Position numbers and translations under genes: made by a program. Shown one piece after another: positions 6,947 through 14,830 of a stretch of 14,947 nucleotides of DNA. The DNA comes from an uncultured Prevotellaceae bacterium (GTDB lineage Bacteria; Bacteroidota; Bacteroidia; Bacteroidales; Bacteroidaceae), in assembly GCA_947306845.1 (NCBI GenBank), contig CAMZHP010000049.1, positions 1 to 14,947 on the forward strand, read 5' to 3'. Under the pieces are notes generated by a model. It had not been told where the DNA came from, made no database searches, and saw only the letters and a list, made by a program, of their open reading frames with translations. How positions within the stretch are numbered: position 1 is the first letter of the stretch; every line of letters starts with the position of its first letter.

Positions 6947-8692
6947 CTATTTGAACTTGTAAGGCAGGTCGCCCTTGGCCCAGTTGGTGCCGTCACCCCA
7001 ACCGGGATTCTGCTCCAATACTCCTTCCGACAGCGTCACCTGATCTTCAGGAATCTTGAAGAATCCACCTCCAGTCTCTTGATAACGTTGCATGAAGTCG
7101 TTGGTGAACGCATACTGTCCGGGAATACCTTGGTTGAGAATGTTGTTGCCCACCTGGTTGGCTACCTTCTGTTGCACATCACCCCAGCGGCGAAGGTCAT
7201 TCCAGCGGATGGCCTCAAAGCAAAGTTCATAGCGGCGCTCCTTTTTCAAATTCTCCAAAGAATAGGGGATGTCGGGCAACTTGGCGCGCTGACGGACGGC
7301 ATTCAGACCGCTCTTGCCGTTGTAGACGACCTTGCCATCGCTGAGCTCTGAGTGCATCAGAAGCACGTCGGCAAAACGGAGCCACACGAGTGACTGTGTC
7401 AGACCGGTCTGGCGGTTGTTCTCACTGCCGTAGAAATAGCCGTAACTGAGCATGCGCTGGCCTGTCTCTGGATCGTAGGCCTCGCAGCCGATGTATTTCT
7501 TGGCAAGCAGGTTGGTGTTCTCCACCTCCTTGGCTGGATCACCTTTATAGTCGGGTATTTCAACAGCACGGTCACAGATGGAACCCACACGGCGGTAGTC
7601 GCCAGCATAGTCGGGGTCGGCGGCCCAATCAGTCCACAACTTCTCGCAAACCGGTCCGTTGGAATAGCCTTGCACGGAGAAGGGGAAGGCGGTCTCATTG
7701 GTCTTGCGCAGACTGTAGAACTCCACGATACGGTTGTGGCGCAGCTGTGCGTCGGCACTCCATCCAGGCTTGTTCGACATCTTGATAGCGAACATGTTTT
7801 CGATGTTCTCATCGGTTTCCCAGTTCAGACCGTTGTCGATGTCATACTTGTAGTCTTTGCCAGTGTAGGGATTGGTGTAAGGCCAGAGATTGCGCTGGTC
7901 AGAGACAAGACCGTAGCCGCTGTTCTGAATGCAGTCTTCGAGCCAGGATACCACTTGCGCCTTGGAGATGCTGCCGCCTTCCTCGGCAGGGAGGGGAAGT
8001 TCGGATTTCTTGTAGAAACCGGTGTAGAACAGCCACACGCGGGCCATCATACCCTCGGCTGACCAGCGGGAGGCATGGCCGTCGCCAAACTCTGGATATT
8101 TGGTGGCGGGACCATACTCAATGGCTTTCTTCAGGTCGGAGGCTATTTGGGCATAAACCTCGTCAGGGGTGGCTTTGGGAAGGTTCTGTGGTTCTGTGCT
8201 CAGCACCAATGGTACGCCGTTGAACACCTGTGCCAGGTTGAAATAATAGAAGGCGCGCAGGAAATGGATTTCACACAGCAGTTGATTCTTCTTGTTCTCA
8301 GATGTCCATCCTGTCACATTGTCGATAGTCTCCAGGGCGCTGTTGGCACGGTTAATGCCGGCGTAACGCTGCTGCCATAATGGTTTCATCCAGTCCACGT
8401 ATGAATTCATGAGTCGGTCAACACCCTGAGCACCGATGTTGCTTTGGCTGCCGCCGCCCAGACGGTCGTCGGAAGCAATGTCGAAAATGTAGAAGGGGTC
8501 TTCCTCTGGGTCGGCAAGGTTGCGGTTCATCGCAGAGTAAATGCCATTGACCATCTGGATGGCATCCGTCTCATTGATAGGGAAGTTGGACGTATCTTTC
8601 ATCGTAAGGCTCTCGGTGTCCAAGAAGTCATCGCAGCCAGCCAACAGCACACATACGGCGGACACCATCAGGAATATCATATTCTTTTTCAT
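6947..8692 (-). CDS. SusD/RagB family outer-membrane nutrient-binding lipoprotein
   Basis: This 581-residue lipoprotein would cap the SusC channel on the cell surface and bind the oligosaccharide. The signal peptide ends in the lipobox LAGC, with Cys20 lipidated. The N-terminal SusD part contains FLDTESLTMKDTSNFP and INETDAIQMVNGIYSAMNRN (~24-50), and TPR-like helices include LLCEIHFLRAFYYFNLAQVF. The C-terminal signature ERRYELCFEAIRWNDLRRWGD and the ending LEQNPGW are typical of the family. I chose the ATG at 8692 because it gives a compact signal peptide; a TTG at 8701 is in frame but less likely. It lies 24 nt downstream of susC, so the two share a transcript, and a terminator follows it. 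The substrate cannot be read from the sequence; the linked GH3 gene suggests a beta-linked plant glycan such as xylan. Confidence 0.95.
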   Translation of the reverse strand: MKKNMIFLMVSAVCVLLAGCDDFLDTESLTMKDTSNFPINETDAIQMVNGIYSAMNRNLADPEEDPFYIFDIASDDRLGGGSQSNIGAQGVDRLMNSYVDWMKPLWQQRYAGINRANSALETIDNVTGWTSENKKNQLLCEIHFLRAFYYFNLAQVFNGVPLVLSTEPQNLPKATPDEVYAQIASDLKKAIEYGPATKYPEFGDGHASRWSAEGMMARVWLFYTGFYKKSELPLPAEEGGSISKAQVVSWLEDCIQNSGYGLVSDQRNLWPYTNPYTGKDYKYDIDNGLNWETDENIENMFAIKMSNKPGWSADAQLRHNRIVEFYSLRKTNETAFPFSVQGYSNGPVCEKLWTDWAADPDYAGDYRRVGSICDRAVEIPDYKGDPAKEVENTNLLAKKYIGCEAYDPETGQRMLSYGYFYGSENNRQTGLTQSLVWLRFADVLLMHSELSDGKVVYNGKSGLNAVRQRAKLPDIPYSLENLKKERRYELCFEAIRWNDLRRWGDVQQKVANQVGNNILNQGIPGQYAFTNDFMQRYQETGGGFFKIPEDQVTLSEGVLEQNPGWGDGTNWAKGDLPYKFK

Positions 8693-8716
8693 ATTCTTCA
8701 AAGATTAAGAGGGGTT

Positions 8717-11700
8717 CTAAAAATTGATGTTCAGACCAACCTGCCAGGAACGGGAGGAAGGATAATAACCACAGTCGATGCCGGATGCCCAGCTTGTACC
8801 ATTGCCGAAACCAACCTCAGGATCCATGCCTGAGTATTTGGTGAAGGTGAACATGTTGCTGGCAGCCACATAGATATGACACTTGGTCACAGGGAGCGCT
8901 CGAATCACGCGCTTCAGGTCGTAACCTATAGAGACACGGGAGATCTTGAAGAAGTCGGCATCCTCTATCCATACACGGGATATTTCGGACATGTTGGCGG
9001 TCTTTCCATCGGAGAAACGGGGATAGCGGTTGGTGCTGCCCTCTCCGGTCCAGTATTTGGTGTACACGTCGGTACAGTAGTTGTCGTCGGGATGGTCGGA
9101 GAACTGGCGGTAGCTCTTTGCCACTTGCTGACCAAATGATCCGTAGCCGTTGAGTGAGAAGTCGAAGCCCTTGAAGGCGAGGTTGATGGTAAGGCCTACG
9201 GTATAGTCGGGGTTGGGGTCGCCGATCATCGTCTTGTCGTCGTCGCCTTTATCAATCTTGCCGTTGCCGTTGACATCGACAAATTTCACGTCACCGGGCT
9301 GGAGGGATTCGCCCTGAAGGGAGTTCTTCTTGTCGCCGCCGCAGTTGCGGGCAAGGTAGTCCTGCAGGTCTTGTTCGTTCTGGATGATGCCTTCCATCTC
9401 ATAGCCCCAGAAATAACCGATGGGATAGCCCACCTGAAGACGGTAGAGCTCTGCGGTGTTTTGGGCAATGGCATTGGATCCGCCGTGGATAATGCCTTCT
9501 GAGTTGGCCAGACGAGTCACCTCGTTCTTATTGTGCGATAGGTTGGCGGTGATGCTGTAGACAAAGTCCTTGCCAATATGGTCATTCCATGAGGCATGTA
9601 TCTCAAAGCCCTTGTTCTCGATGTCGCCGCCGTTGATGTAGGGAGCGCCGGTGCCATAGGAGAGAAGCACGGGGGCGCGCACCAGCCAGTCCTTTGTCTT
9701 CTTGTTGTACCAGTCAAAGGAGATGCCTAAGCGGTTCTTGAGGAAGCGGGCGTCGAAACCGAAGTCTAATTGCTCGGAGGTCTCCCATTTCACGTCTTTG
9801 TTGGGCAGAATGTTGGGGTAGGCTCCGATGCCGGGATTATCCTTGCTATCGAAATAGTAGGGGTCGTCAAACGCAACGGTGGCCACATATTGGAAATTGG
9901 AGATGTTGCAGTTACCGTTCTGTCCCCAACTGCCGCGGATCTTGAAGAAGTAGAGCCAGTCTTTGACGGAATCCATAAACGACTCGTTAGTGAGTACCCA
10001 ACCAGCTGATACTGAGGGGAAATAGCCCCATCGTTTGCCGCGGGCGAAGTTGGAAGAGCCATCGGCGCGGAGTACGAAGGAGAGCAGGTAGGTCTCATCA
10101 TAGTTGTAGTTGGCACGTCCAAAAAATGATGACAATGCACCTTGAGTATTGGGACTACCACCGATAGAGGTGTAGGCGGGATCCACCACATTGGCGTTGT
10201 CAATGTAGGCGTGCTTGAAGGAGCCGGGGAAGAGAGAGTTGGAGTTGGTGATGTTCAGGCCGTTTCCATATCCCCATTTCTCCAGGGACTGTCCTATAAG
10301 GATGTCGATATTGTGTTTGTCAAAAGCCTTCACCCAGTTGACGGTGTTTTCCAGTGACCAACGGGTGTTGTACGACTGGTTTTGGCGGACGTCATCGTTG
10401 GGGTTCGATTTCTTGGCACTTATCTCATAGACGGGAACATAGCTCCTACCCTCGGAGTGGCGGTATTGCCATCCTGCGCTCGAACGGAAGGTGAGGCCAA
10501 CAATGGGGACATACTCCAGGAAGAAGTTGGATTGCAGACGATAACGTTTTGTGTAACTCTCGCTTTCGTCAAATTTCATTACGGCGAGGGGATTGGCCAT
10601 CTCAGCGCTGAAATCCCATCCGTCTGCCAGGATGTCTTTGTACGTGTAGAACTCTCCGGCATCGTTGTAGGCTGGGAGTAATGGCGACATGGCGAGCAGG
10701 TTGCGGATGCTATTGCCATAAATGCCACCGATGGAGATACCTTTCTTGTCGGTGGCGGAGAATGTCACGTTTTCACCGAACTTCAGGACATCGCGGCCGT
10801 GACGGCGGATAAGGGAGTAATCGGAGTTCATGCGCACCGTGTAGCGGTCAAACTTTGGAGTGGCGGGCCACCCGATGGTTCCTGTCTGATGGTATTTCGT
10901 GAAACCGATGGCGAAACGTGATACATCGCTGCCACCAGTGATGTTAAGTGAGGCATTGTTCATTGGCGCATTGTGGAAGGTCGTCTCTTCCAGCCAGTTG
11001 GTGCCATTCCAGGTGCCGTTCATAATTTGAGCGTACTGTTTGGGTATCAGTTTTGCCCAATCGTAGGTGGCCACACCCTGAATCTCGTATGCCTTGTCAT
11101 TGATTTCCATATATTGCTTGGCATTGAGTGGCGTCACATCGTTTGTGTTGGGGTTCTGCCAGGCAAGATAACCATCGAAGGACACTTGTATGCGCCCGGC
11201 TTTGCCTTTCTTGGTATTCACCAGAATGACACCGTTGGAGGCACGGGCTCCGTAGATGGCACTTGAGGCGGCGTCCTTCAGTACGTCGATAGACTCGATG
11301 TCGTTGGGTGATAGGTCGGAGATATCACCACCAGGCACACCATCAACAACATAAAGGGGAGTGTTGGAGCCGGCTGTGCCCATACCGCGAATCACTACCT
11401 TGTAGCTCTCACCGGGCTGACCGGAGTTCTGGACGATGTTCATACCGGCTGCCTGACTCTGAAGGGCACCAAAGGCATCCACGGCATTGGTGGCGGCAAT
11501 GTTGTCGGCATCAACGTGAACTGTCGCGCCGGTCACCAGCTTCTTGCGCTGGGTTCCGTAACCCACTACCACCACGTCGTTCAATAGTTCGGAATCTTCT
11601 TCAAGCACAATGGACATCTGACGGCCTTCGGTGGCTCTCACCGTGACAGTCTTGTATCCAATGTAGGAGATTCGAAGAGACGCACCCTTGTTGACGGAAA

Positions 11701-11935
11701 TCACAAAGGATCCGTCGGGGCCTGTAAGGGTTCCATTGTTTTGAGAACCCACTTCCATGACGGTGGCTCCGATAATCGGCATTCCGCTCGAATCGAGAAC
11801 CACGCCTTTCACCTGTACGGCAGCATTTATTTCAAATACCGCCTCTTCAGCCGTGACTGGTATCGCTGTGGCAGACACAGAGATAGTCAACAAACTGGCA
11901 CAGATCACCGAAATACATTTCGTGAAATTTTGCAT
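8717..11935 (-). CDS. SusC/RagA family TonB-dependent outer-membrane transporter
   Basis: This 1072-residue outer-membrane channel imports oligosaccharides with energy from TonB-ExbBD. After a signal peptide (~1-29) comes a carboxypeptidase-D-like regulatory domain at ~40-112 (VKGVVLDSSGMPIIGATV), then DVVVVGYGTQRKKLVTGAT at ~120-138 next to the plug, and the plug domain to ~245 with the SusC signature YVVDGVPGGDISDLSPNDIE and VLKDAASSAIYGARASNGVI. The beta-barrel fills the rest and ends in an aromatic residue (WQVGLNINF), as outer-membrane proteins usually do. No STN domain is present, which argues against control by a FecI/FecR-type sigma/anti-sigma pair. The ATG at 11935 fits the signal peptide; the in-frame ATG at 12028 lies upstream of the predicted transcription start and gives no signal peptide. 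It is the first gene of the locus. Confidence 0.96.
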   Translation of the reverse strand: MQNFTKCISVICASLLTISVSATAIPVTAEEAVFEINAAVQVKGVVLDSSGMPIIGATVMEVGSQNNGTLTGPDGSFVISVNKGASLRISYIGYKTVTVRATEGRQMSIVLEEDSELLNDVVVVGYGTQRKKLVTGATVHVDADNIAATNAVDAFGALQSQAAGMNIVQNSGQPGESYKVVIRGMGTAGSNTPLYVVDGVPGGDISDLSPNDIESIDVLKDAASSAIYGARASNGVILVNTKKGKAGRIQVSFDGYLAWQNPNTNDVTPLNAKQYMEINDKAYEIQGVATYDWAKLIPKQYAQIMNGTWNGTNWLEETTFHNAPMNNASLNITGGSDVSRFAIGFTKYHQTGTIGWPATPKFDRYTVRMNSDYSLIRRHGRDVLKFGENVTFSATDKKGISIGGIYGNSIRNLLAMSPLLPAYNDAGEFYTYKDILADGWDFSAEMANPLAVMKFDESESYTKRYRLQSNFFLEYVPIVGLTFRSSAGWQYRHSEGRSYVPVYEISAKKSNPNDDVRQNQSYNTRWSLENTVNWVKAFDKHNIDILIGQSLEKWGYGNGLNITNSNSLFPGSFKHAYIDNANVVDPAYTSIGGSPNTQGALSSFFGRANYNYDETYLLSFVLRADGSSNFARGKRWGYFPSVSAGWVLTNESFMDSVKDWLYFFKIRGSWGQNGNCNISNFQYVATVAFDDPYYFDSKDNPGIGAYPNILPNKDVKWETSEQLDFGFDARFLKNRLGISFDWYNKKTKDWLVRAPVLLSYGTGAPYINGGDIENKGFEIHASWNDHIGKDFVYSITANLSHNKNEVTRLANSEGIIHGGSNAIAQNTAELYRLQVGYPIGYFWGYEMEGIIQNEQDLQDYLARNCGGDKKNSLQGESLQPGDVKFVDVNGNGKIDKGDDDKTMIGDPNPDYTVGLTINLAFKGFDFSLNGYGSFGQQVAKSYRQFSDHPDDNYCTDVYTKYWTGEGSTNRYPRFSDGKTANMSEISRVWIEDADFFKISRVSIGYDLKRVIRALPVTKCHIYVAASNMFTFTKYSGMDPEVGFGNGTSWASGIDCGYYPSSRSWQVGLNINF

Positions 11936-11960
11936 AGATAGGTAGATAATCTTCTTTTCC

Positions 11961-11976
11961 TGCACCCAATGGTGCA
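11961..11976 (-). promoter_or_regulatory. Hairpin in the susC leader
   Basis: TGCACC and GGTGCA form a perfect 6-bp stem around a 4-nt loop in the predicted 5' leader, ending 25 nt before the susC ATG. It is not followed by a T tract, so it is more likely to affect translation or RNA stability than to terminate. Function is inferred from position only. Confidence 0.4.
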
Positions 11977-12025
11977 TCAATGGATAAATGATAGTATATA
12001 GAAATGGTTGAATAGTTGAATTGTG

Positions 12026-12057
12026 CAAATTTATTACTTTTTGTTTATTTTATCAAA
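12026..12057 (-). promoter_or_regulatory. Bacteroidetes-type promoter of susC
   Basis: On the minus strand, TTTG (12057-12054), a 20-nt spacer and TAAATTTG (12033-12026) fully match the Bacteroidetes consensus. Transcription should start near 12022, giving a leader of roughly 85 nt before the ATG at 11935. Confidence 0.7.
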
Positions 12058-12090
12058 TTTTTTTATTCAAATATTACATTAGATAAAATA

Positions 12091-12106
12091 GATGTTACAA
12101 AACATC
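12091..12106. promoter_or_regulatory. Dyad upstream of susC promoter, possible operator
   Basis: GATGTT-ACAA-AACATC is a perfect 6-bp inverted repeat, 33 nt upstream of the susC -33 box. The position suits an activator site, but no regulator gene is in the window. The rest of the spacer 11936-12428 is AT-rich; I see two promoters and this dyad in it, and no convincing gene. Confidence 0.3.
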
Positions 12107-12242
12107 ATTCCGTTCAGTGTGTCTTTTTTTAAGTGTCCTAACGGTCAGAGCCAAAGGGCAACGTGCAAAAGAGTGGCCAAGTGATAAAATAAGGGGTAAA
12201 AAGATAGAAAAAGGCATCTTTTAGTCATTTTCTTATATTTTT

Positions 12243-12275
12243 CTTGCTATTTCTCGCCTAAGCCGACTACTTTTG
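12243..12275 (+). promoter_or_regulatory. Candidate promoter of the SIMPL gene
   Basis: TACTTTTG (12268-12275) matches the -7 box; CTTG (12243-12246), 21 nt upstream, is a weak -33 box. It would give a leader of about 150 nt before the ATG at 12429, which is long for this region. Confidence 0.4.
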
Positions 12276-12428
12276 TAAATCGATGAATTGATACCAACTT
12301 TTTTGTGGTAAAAGATAGATTTGATGACGAGTACCACTCTATACCTATAAGAATGAAATAAATACCTCAGATACGTATCATGATGTAGAATAAATAAAGA
12401 AAATTTGTAAACAATTAATCGCCAAACT

Positions 12429-13121
12429 ATGCAAAAATATGAGAAATTAGTCGTAGCGGCCATCATGGCCGTTGGTCTTTTGATGTTGGGGTTGTGCATC
12501 AAGAGTGGTATTGATAATTTTACCAATAAAGACCGACGGGTGACTGTGAAAGGACTTGCTGAGAAAGAAGTCGATGCTGATAAAGTGGTGTGGACTATGG
12601 ACCTGCAAGAGTCTGACAATGAACTCAAGCCAATTTTTGGCAGGCTCAATGCAAAAGTAAAAATCATTCAGAATTTCCTCAAGGAAAAAGGAATGGATGG
12701 CAAAGGCACGGTATCTGTAACGTCATTCGATGTCACGGATAATCTTGCGAACGTATGGGGGGAGGATAAGCCACGCTACAATTACACGGTGAGACGTTCT
12801 GTAATCGTCACGTCATTAGATACGAAGTTCATTAGCGAACTGATGACAAAATCTGACGAACTGATAGATCGGGACATCATCCTGAATTCCAACCATGCTG
12901 ATTATGAATATACAAAATTTCAACAGCTGAAACCGGAAATGATGGCTGAGGCAATAGCCAACGCAGAGAAAACCGCCAAACAGTTTGCTGAAAACAGCCA
13001 CTCCACGATCAATAAAATCGTAGAGGCAGGACAAGGCGAGTTCTCCATCGATGACGCCGACATACCCTACAAAAAGAGGGTAAGGGTGGTCTCCACTATC
13101 ACCTATTCACTCAAGGATTGA
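12429..13121 (+). CDS. SIMPL domain (DUF541) membrane-anchored protein
   Basis: The 230-residue protein has an N-terminal membrane helix or uncleaved signal anchor at ~7-28 (LVVAAIMAVGLLMLGLCIKS), followed by a periplasmic SIMPL/DUF541 domain at ~36-228 (RVTVKGLAEKEVDADKVVW at the start, KRVRVVSTITYSLKD at the end). This is the family of E. coli YggE, which has been connected with oxidative stress; the biochemical role is not settled. The domain contains the usual lysine/alanine-rich helix (MMAEAIANAEKTAKQFAENS). It is divergent from susC, and nothing suggests it belongs to the PUL. The ATG is preceded by an A-rich stretch rather than a Shine-Dalgarno sequence, as usual in this phylum. Confidence 0.9.
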   Translation: MQKYEKLVVAAIMAVGLLMLGLCIKSGIDNFTNKDRRVTVKGLAEKEVDADKVVWTMDLQESDNELKPIFGRLNAKVKIIQNFLKEKGMDGKGTVSVTSFDVTDNLANVWGEDKPRYNYTVRRSVIVTSLDTKFISELMTKSDELIDRDIILNSNHADYEYTKFQQLKPEMMAEAIANAEKTAKQFAENSHSTINKIVEAGQGEFSIDDADIPYKKRVRVVSTITYSLKD

Positions 13122-13168
13122 AGGCCGCCTAAAGGTGATGTTACCCATCTACTATGCTCCACGCATTC

Positions 13169-13246
13169 TTCACTCCTTTCGTCCCGTATAGCGCGATGCT
13201 ATCGCGCTCCTCCCATTCTTCATTTTTCACTCTTCACTCTTCACTT
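13169..13246 (+). repeat. TTCACTC heptamer repeat and hairpin before the GSCFA gene
   Basis: Three tandem heptamers, TTCACTC, TTCACTC and TTCACTT, occupy 13226-13246 and end 2 nt before the GSCFA start codon; another TTCACTC copy lies at 13169-13175. Between them, AGCGCGAT (13190-13197) and ATCGCGCT (13201-13208) form a perfect 8-bp stem with a 3-nt loop. The hairpin lacks a proper T tract, so terminator function for the SIMPL gene is only possible. No gene is visible in 13122-13248. Confidence 0.7.
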
Positions 13247-13248
13247 AA

Positions 13249-14067
13249 ATGAATTTCCGTACAATAGTCGATATCCCAAATCCTTCTTTCCGTATCCCTC
13301 CTTTTGAGAGAATGCTGTTTGTCGGCTCCTGTTTCGCCGACAGCATTGGGCAACGGTTCGCTGATGAGAAATTCCGTGCCGTTGTCAATCCCTTTGGAGT
13401 GATGTACAATCCCGCCAGCATCCTCCATTCTGTGGAACGCTGGCTACAGCAGGACGATGAACCGCCCTGTGTGGTATTCCTCACACTCGGCACCAATCAT
13501 ATATATGTGCTGAAGGAGACGGGCGAGATTGTGGACAACTGCCAAAAGCGTCCACAACGTCTTTTCCGTGAAGAGGTGCTCACGGTGGATCAGTGTGTGA
13601 ACTATCTCAGCGAGACAGTGTCCCTGTTATGTGGAGCTTGTAAGGAGGTGAGGGTGGTGGTGACGGTCAGTCCCATACGTTATGCCAAATATGGTTTCCA
13701 TGGCAGTTCGCTCTCCAAGGCGGTACTCCTTTTGGCGGCGGAGCAGTTGCAGCAAACCTTTCCCGATGTGGTGTGTTGCTTCCCTGCTTATGAGATAGTC
13801 AATGACGAACTACGCGACTATCGCTTCTACCAACCCGACATGCTGCATCCCTCACAACAGGCGGTTGACTATATCTGGGAACGGCTCACCGACTCTTATC
13901 TCAGCGATGACGCCCTCCTCTTCATCAAGGAGTGGAAACCTATCAAGGAGGCTTTGGCCCACCGCCCGTTTCACCCGGAGTCTGAGGAATACAAAGCCTT
14001 CATGCAGCAAACTCGCATGAAGGCCAAAGCGTTGGAGGAAAAGTGGGGGCAGATCTTCACTTTGTAA
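13249..14067 (+). CDS. GSCFA domain protein (SGNH-hydrolase-like)
   Basis: This 272-residue protein has no signal peptide. It carries the family-naming motif GSCFA at residues 26-30, followed by Asp31. LGTNHIY at 80-86 matches the GxN block of SGNH hydrolases, TVSPIRYAK at 139-147 is typical of GSCFA proteins, and DMLHPS at 197-202 gives the Asp-x-x-His pair. Ser27, Asp197 and His200 therefore form a plausible Ser-Asp-His triad for an esterase or acyl-transfer reaction; Asn83 may help hold the oxyanion. The true substrate of the family is not known to me. The sequence before the ATG is a heptamer repeat with no Shine-Dalgarno sequence. The gene may be read from the SIMPL promoter, 127 nt downstream of that gene, or independently. 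It ends in front of a bidirectional terminator. Confidence 0.92.
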   Translation: MNFRTIVDIPNPSFRIPPFERMLFVGSCFADSIGQRFADEKFRAVVNPFGVMYNPASILHSVERWLQQDDEPPCVVFLTLGTNHIYVLKETGEIVDNCQKRPQRLFREEVLTVDQCVNYLSETVSLLCGACKEVRVVVTVSPIRYAKYGFHGSSLSKAVLLLAAEQLQQTFPDVVCCFPAYEIVNDELRDYRFYQPDMLHPSQQAVDYIWERLTDSYLSDDALLFIKEWKPIKEALAHRPFHPESEEYKAFMQQTRMKAKALEEKWGQIFTL

Positions 14068-14082
14068 ATTCCTTCGCCACAA

Positions 14083-14116
14083 ATGAATAGCCACCTACTG
14101 GGAGGTGGCTATTCAT
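14083..14116. terminator. Bidirectional terminator between convergent genes
   Basis: ATGAATAGCCACCT (14083-14096) and AGGTGGCTATTCAT (14103-14116) form a perfect 14-bp stem with a 6-nt loop. It begins 16 nt past the GSCFA stop codon and ends 23 nt before the lipoprotein stop codon, so it can serve both. T tracts on either side are short (ATATCT to the right, TTTGTGG on the minus strand to the left). Confidence 0.75.
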
Positions 14117-14139
14117 ATCTCAAAAATGTGGACAAATCG

Positions 14140-14685
14140 TTATTGCACAAATACCATGTTGCCGGTACCTTTCTCCCAGAATGATTTGCTAGTGAGAATT
14201 TGAGTGGATTCCCGGTAAACGTCGATATTGAAACCTTCCTCTGCAATGCTGACAATAGCTTTGAATTTTTGGCCTGTCACCTCATAGCCGGCGGTGCCCA
14301 CATATGTGTGAGTTCCAACTACTACCACCTCGTTCTTGCCGTCAGCAGTGCCCATCTTCTCGGTAGGAACGGCTTCTGTGTCATCAGATTCTTTGTCGGC
14401 GGCTTCTCCGTCTGCCGATTCATCAGCAAATTCCAATTTGATTACGGATACAGTGTTTTCAACATAGCTGCTGCCTTTGAAGCATTCACTGTATTTCTCC
14501 TGGAAGAAGGACTCCAACAAACCTGTGTAAAAAGCCTTAGTCTTCGGAAGGGTTTGGGGGGCCTCTATCTCTTCTATCTGGGCGACGGGAGATGGCTCCT
14601 CGCTCTTTGAACTCTCTTTTTCCCTGTTACAGGAGCAAAGACAGAACGCTGTGGCCAATATCAGTAATAAAGTCTTATTTCTCAT
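14140..14685 (-). CDS. Small lipoprotein of unknown function
   Basis: This 181-residue protein starts MRNKTLLLILATAFCLCSC; LCSC is the lipobox, with Cys19 as the lipidated residue. The mature part begins with a Ser/Glu-rich linker (~21-45), a helix-like segment at ~47-70 (TKAFYTGLLESFFQEKYSEC), a very acidic insert at ~87-110 (ADESADGEAADKESDD), and a beta-rich C-terminal half (VVVVGTHTYVGTAGYEVTGQ). I do not recognise the family. The in-frame ATG at 14736 is rejected because the signal peptide and the promoter both point to 14685. Its promoter lies 22 nt upstream, divergent from rnpB, and it terminates at the shared stem-loop. It is probably anchored in the inner or outer membrane facing the periplasm or the surface. 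Confidence 0.8.
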   Translation of the reverse strand: MRNKTLLLILATAFCLCSCNREKESSKSEEPSPVAQIEEIEAPQTLPKTKAFYTGLLESFFQEKYSECFKGSSYVENTVSVIKLEFADESADGEAADKESDDTEAVPTEKMGTADGKNEVVVVGTHTYVGTAGYEVTGQKFKAIVSIAEEGFNIDVYRESTQILTSKSFWEKGTGNMVFVQ

Positions 14686-14706
14686 GAGTGTTAAGTTTAT
14701 AGGCCA

Positions 14707-14737
14707 CAAAATTAACAAAAAAAACAAATAGCGCAAA
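14707..14737 (-). promoter_or_regulatory. Bacteroidetes-type promoter of the lipoprotein gene
   Basis: On the minus strand, TTTG (14737-14734), a 19-nt spacer and TAATTTTG (14714-14707) match the consensus fully. Transcription should start near 14703, giving an 18-nt leader. Confidence 0.7.
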
Positions 14738-14817
14738 CCTTAAGCAAAAAAATATGGCTATTTATGACTTTTTTTCATGTTTTGCTTTGCTTTCAGCTTA
14801 ACTTGAGGATTTTTCAC

Positions 14818-14825
14818 TAACTTTG
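14818..14825 (+). promoter_or_regulatory. -7 element of rnpB promoter
   Basis: TAACTTTG matches the Bacteroidetes -7 box, just before the predicted 5' end of the RNase P RNA. No clean TTTG lies at the usual distance upstream; TTTC at 14791-14794 is the closest, 23 nt away. Confidence 0.5.
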
Positions 14826-14830
14826 CAAAT

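Noticed and set aside
11936..12028. Longer N-terminus for SusC starting at 12028
   Set aside because: That start overlaps the -7 box of the predicted promoter and the extension would bury the signal peptide.
12198..12222. AAAAGAT/ATCTTTT stem-loop in the susC-SIMPL spacer
   Set aside because: It is an all but AT-only stem in AT-rich DNA and easily arises by chance.
12233..12667. 144-residue minus-strand reading frame over the spacer and SIMPL start
   Set aside because: It overlaps the SIMPL gene, its composition is irregular, and it has no recognisable domain or promoter.
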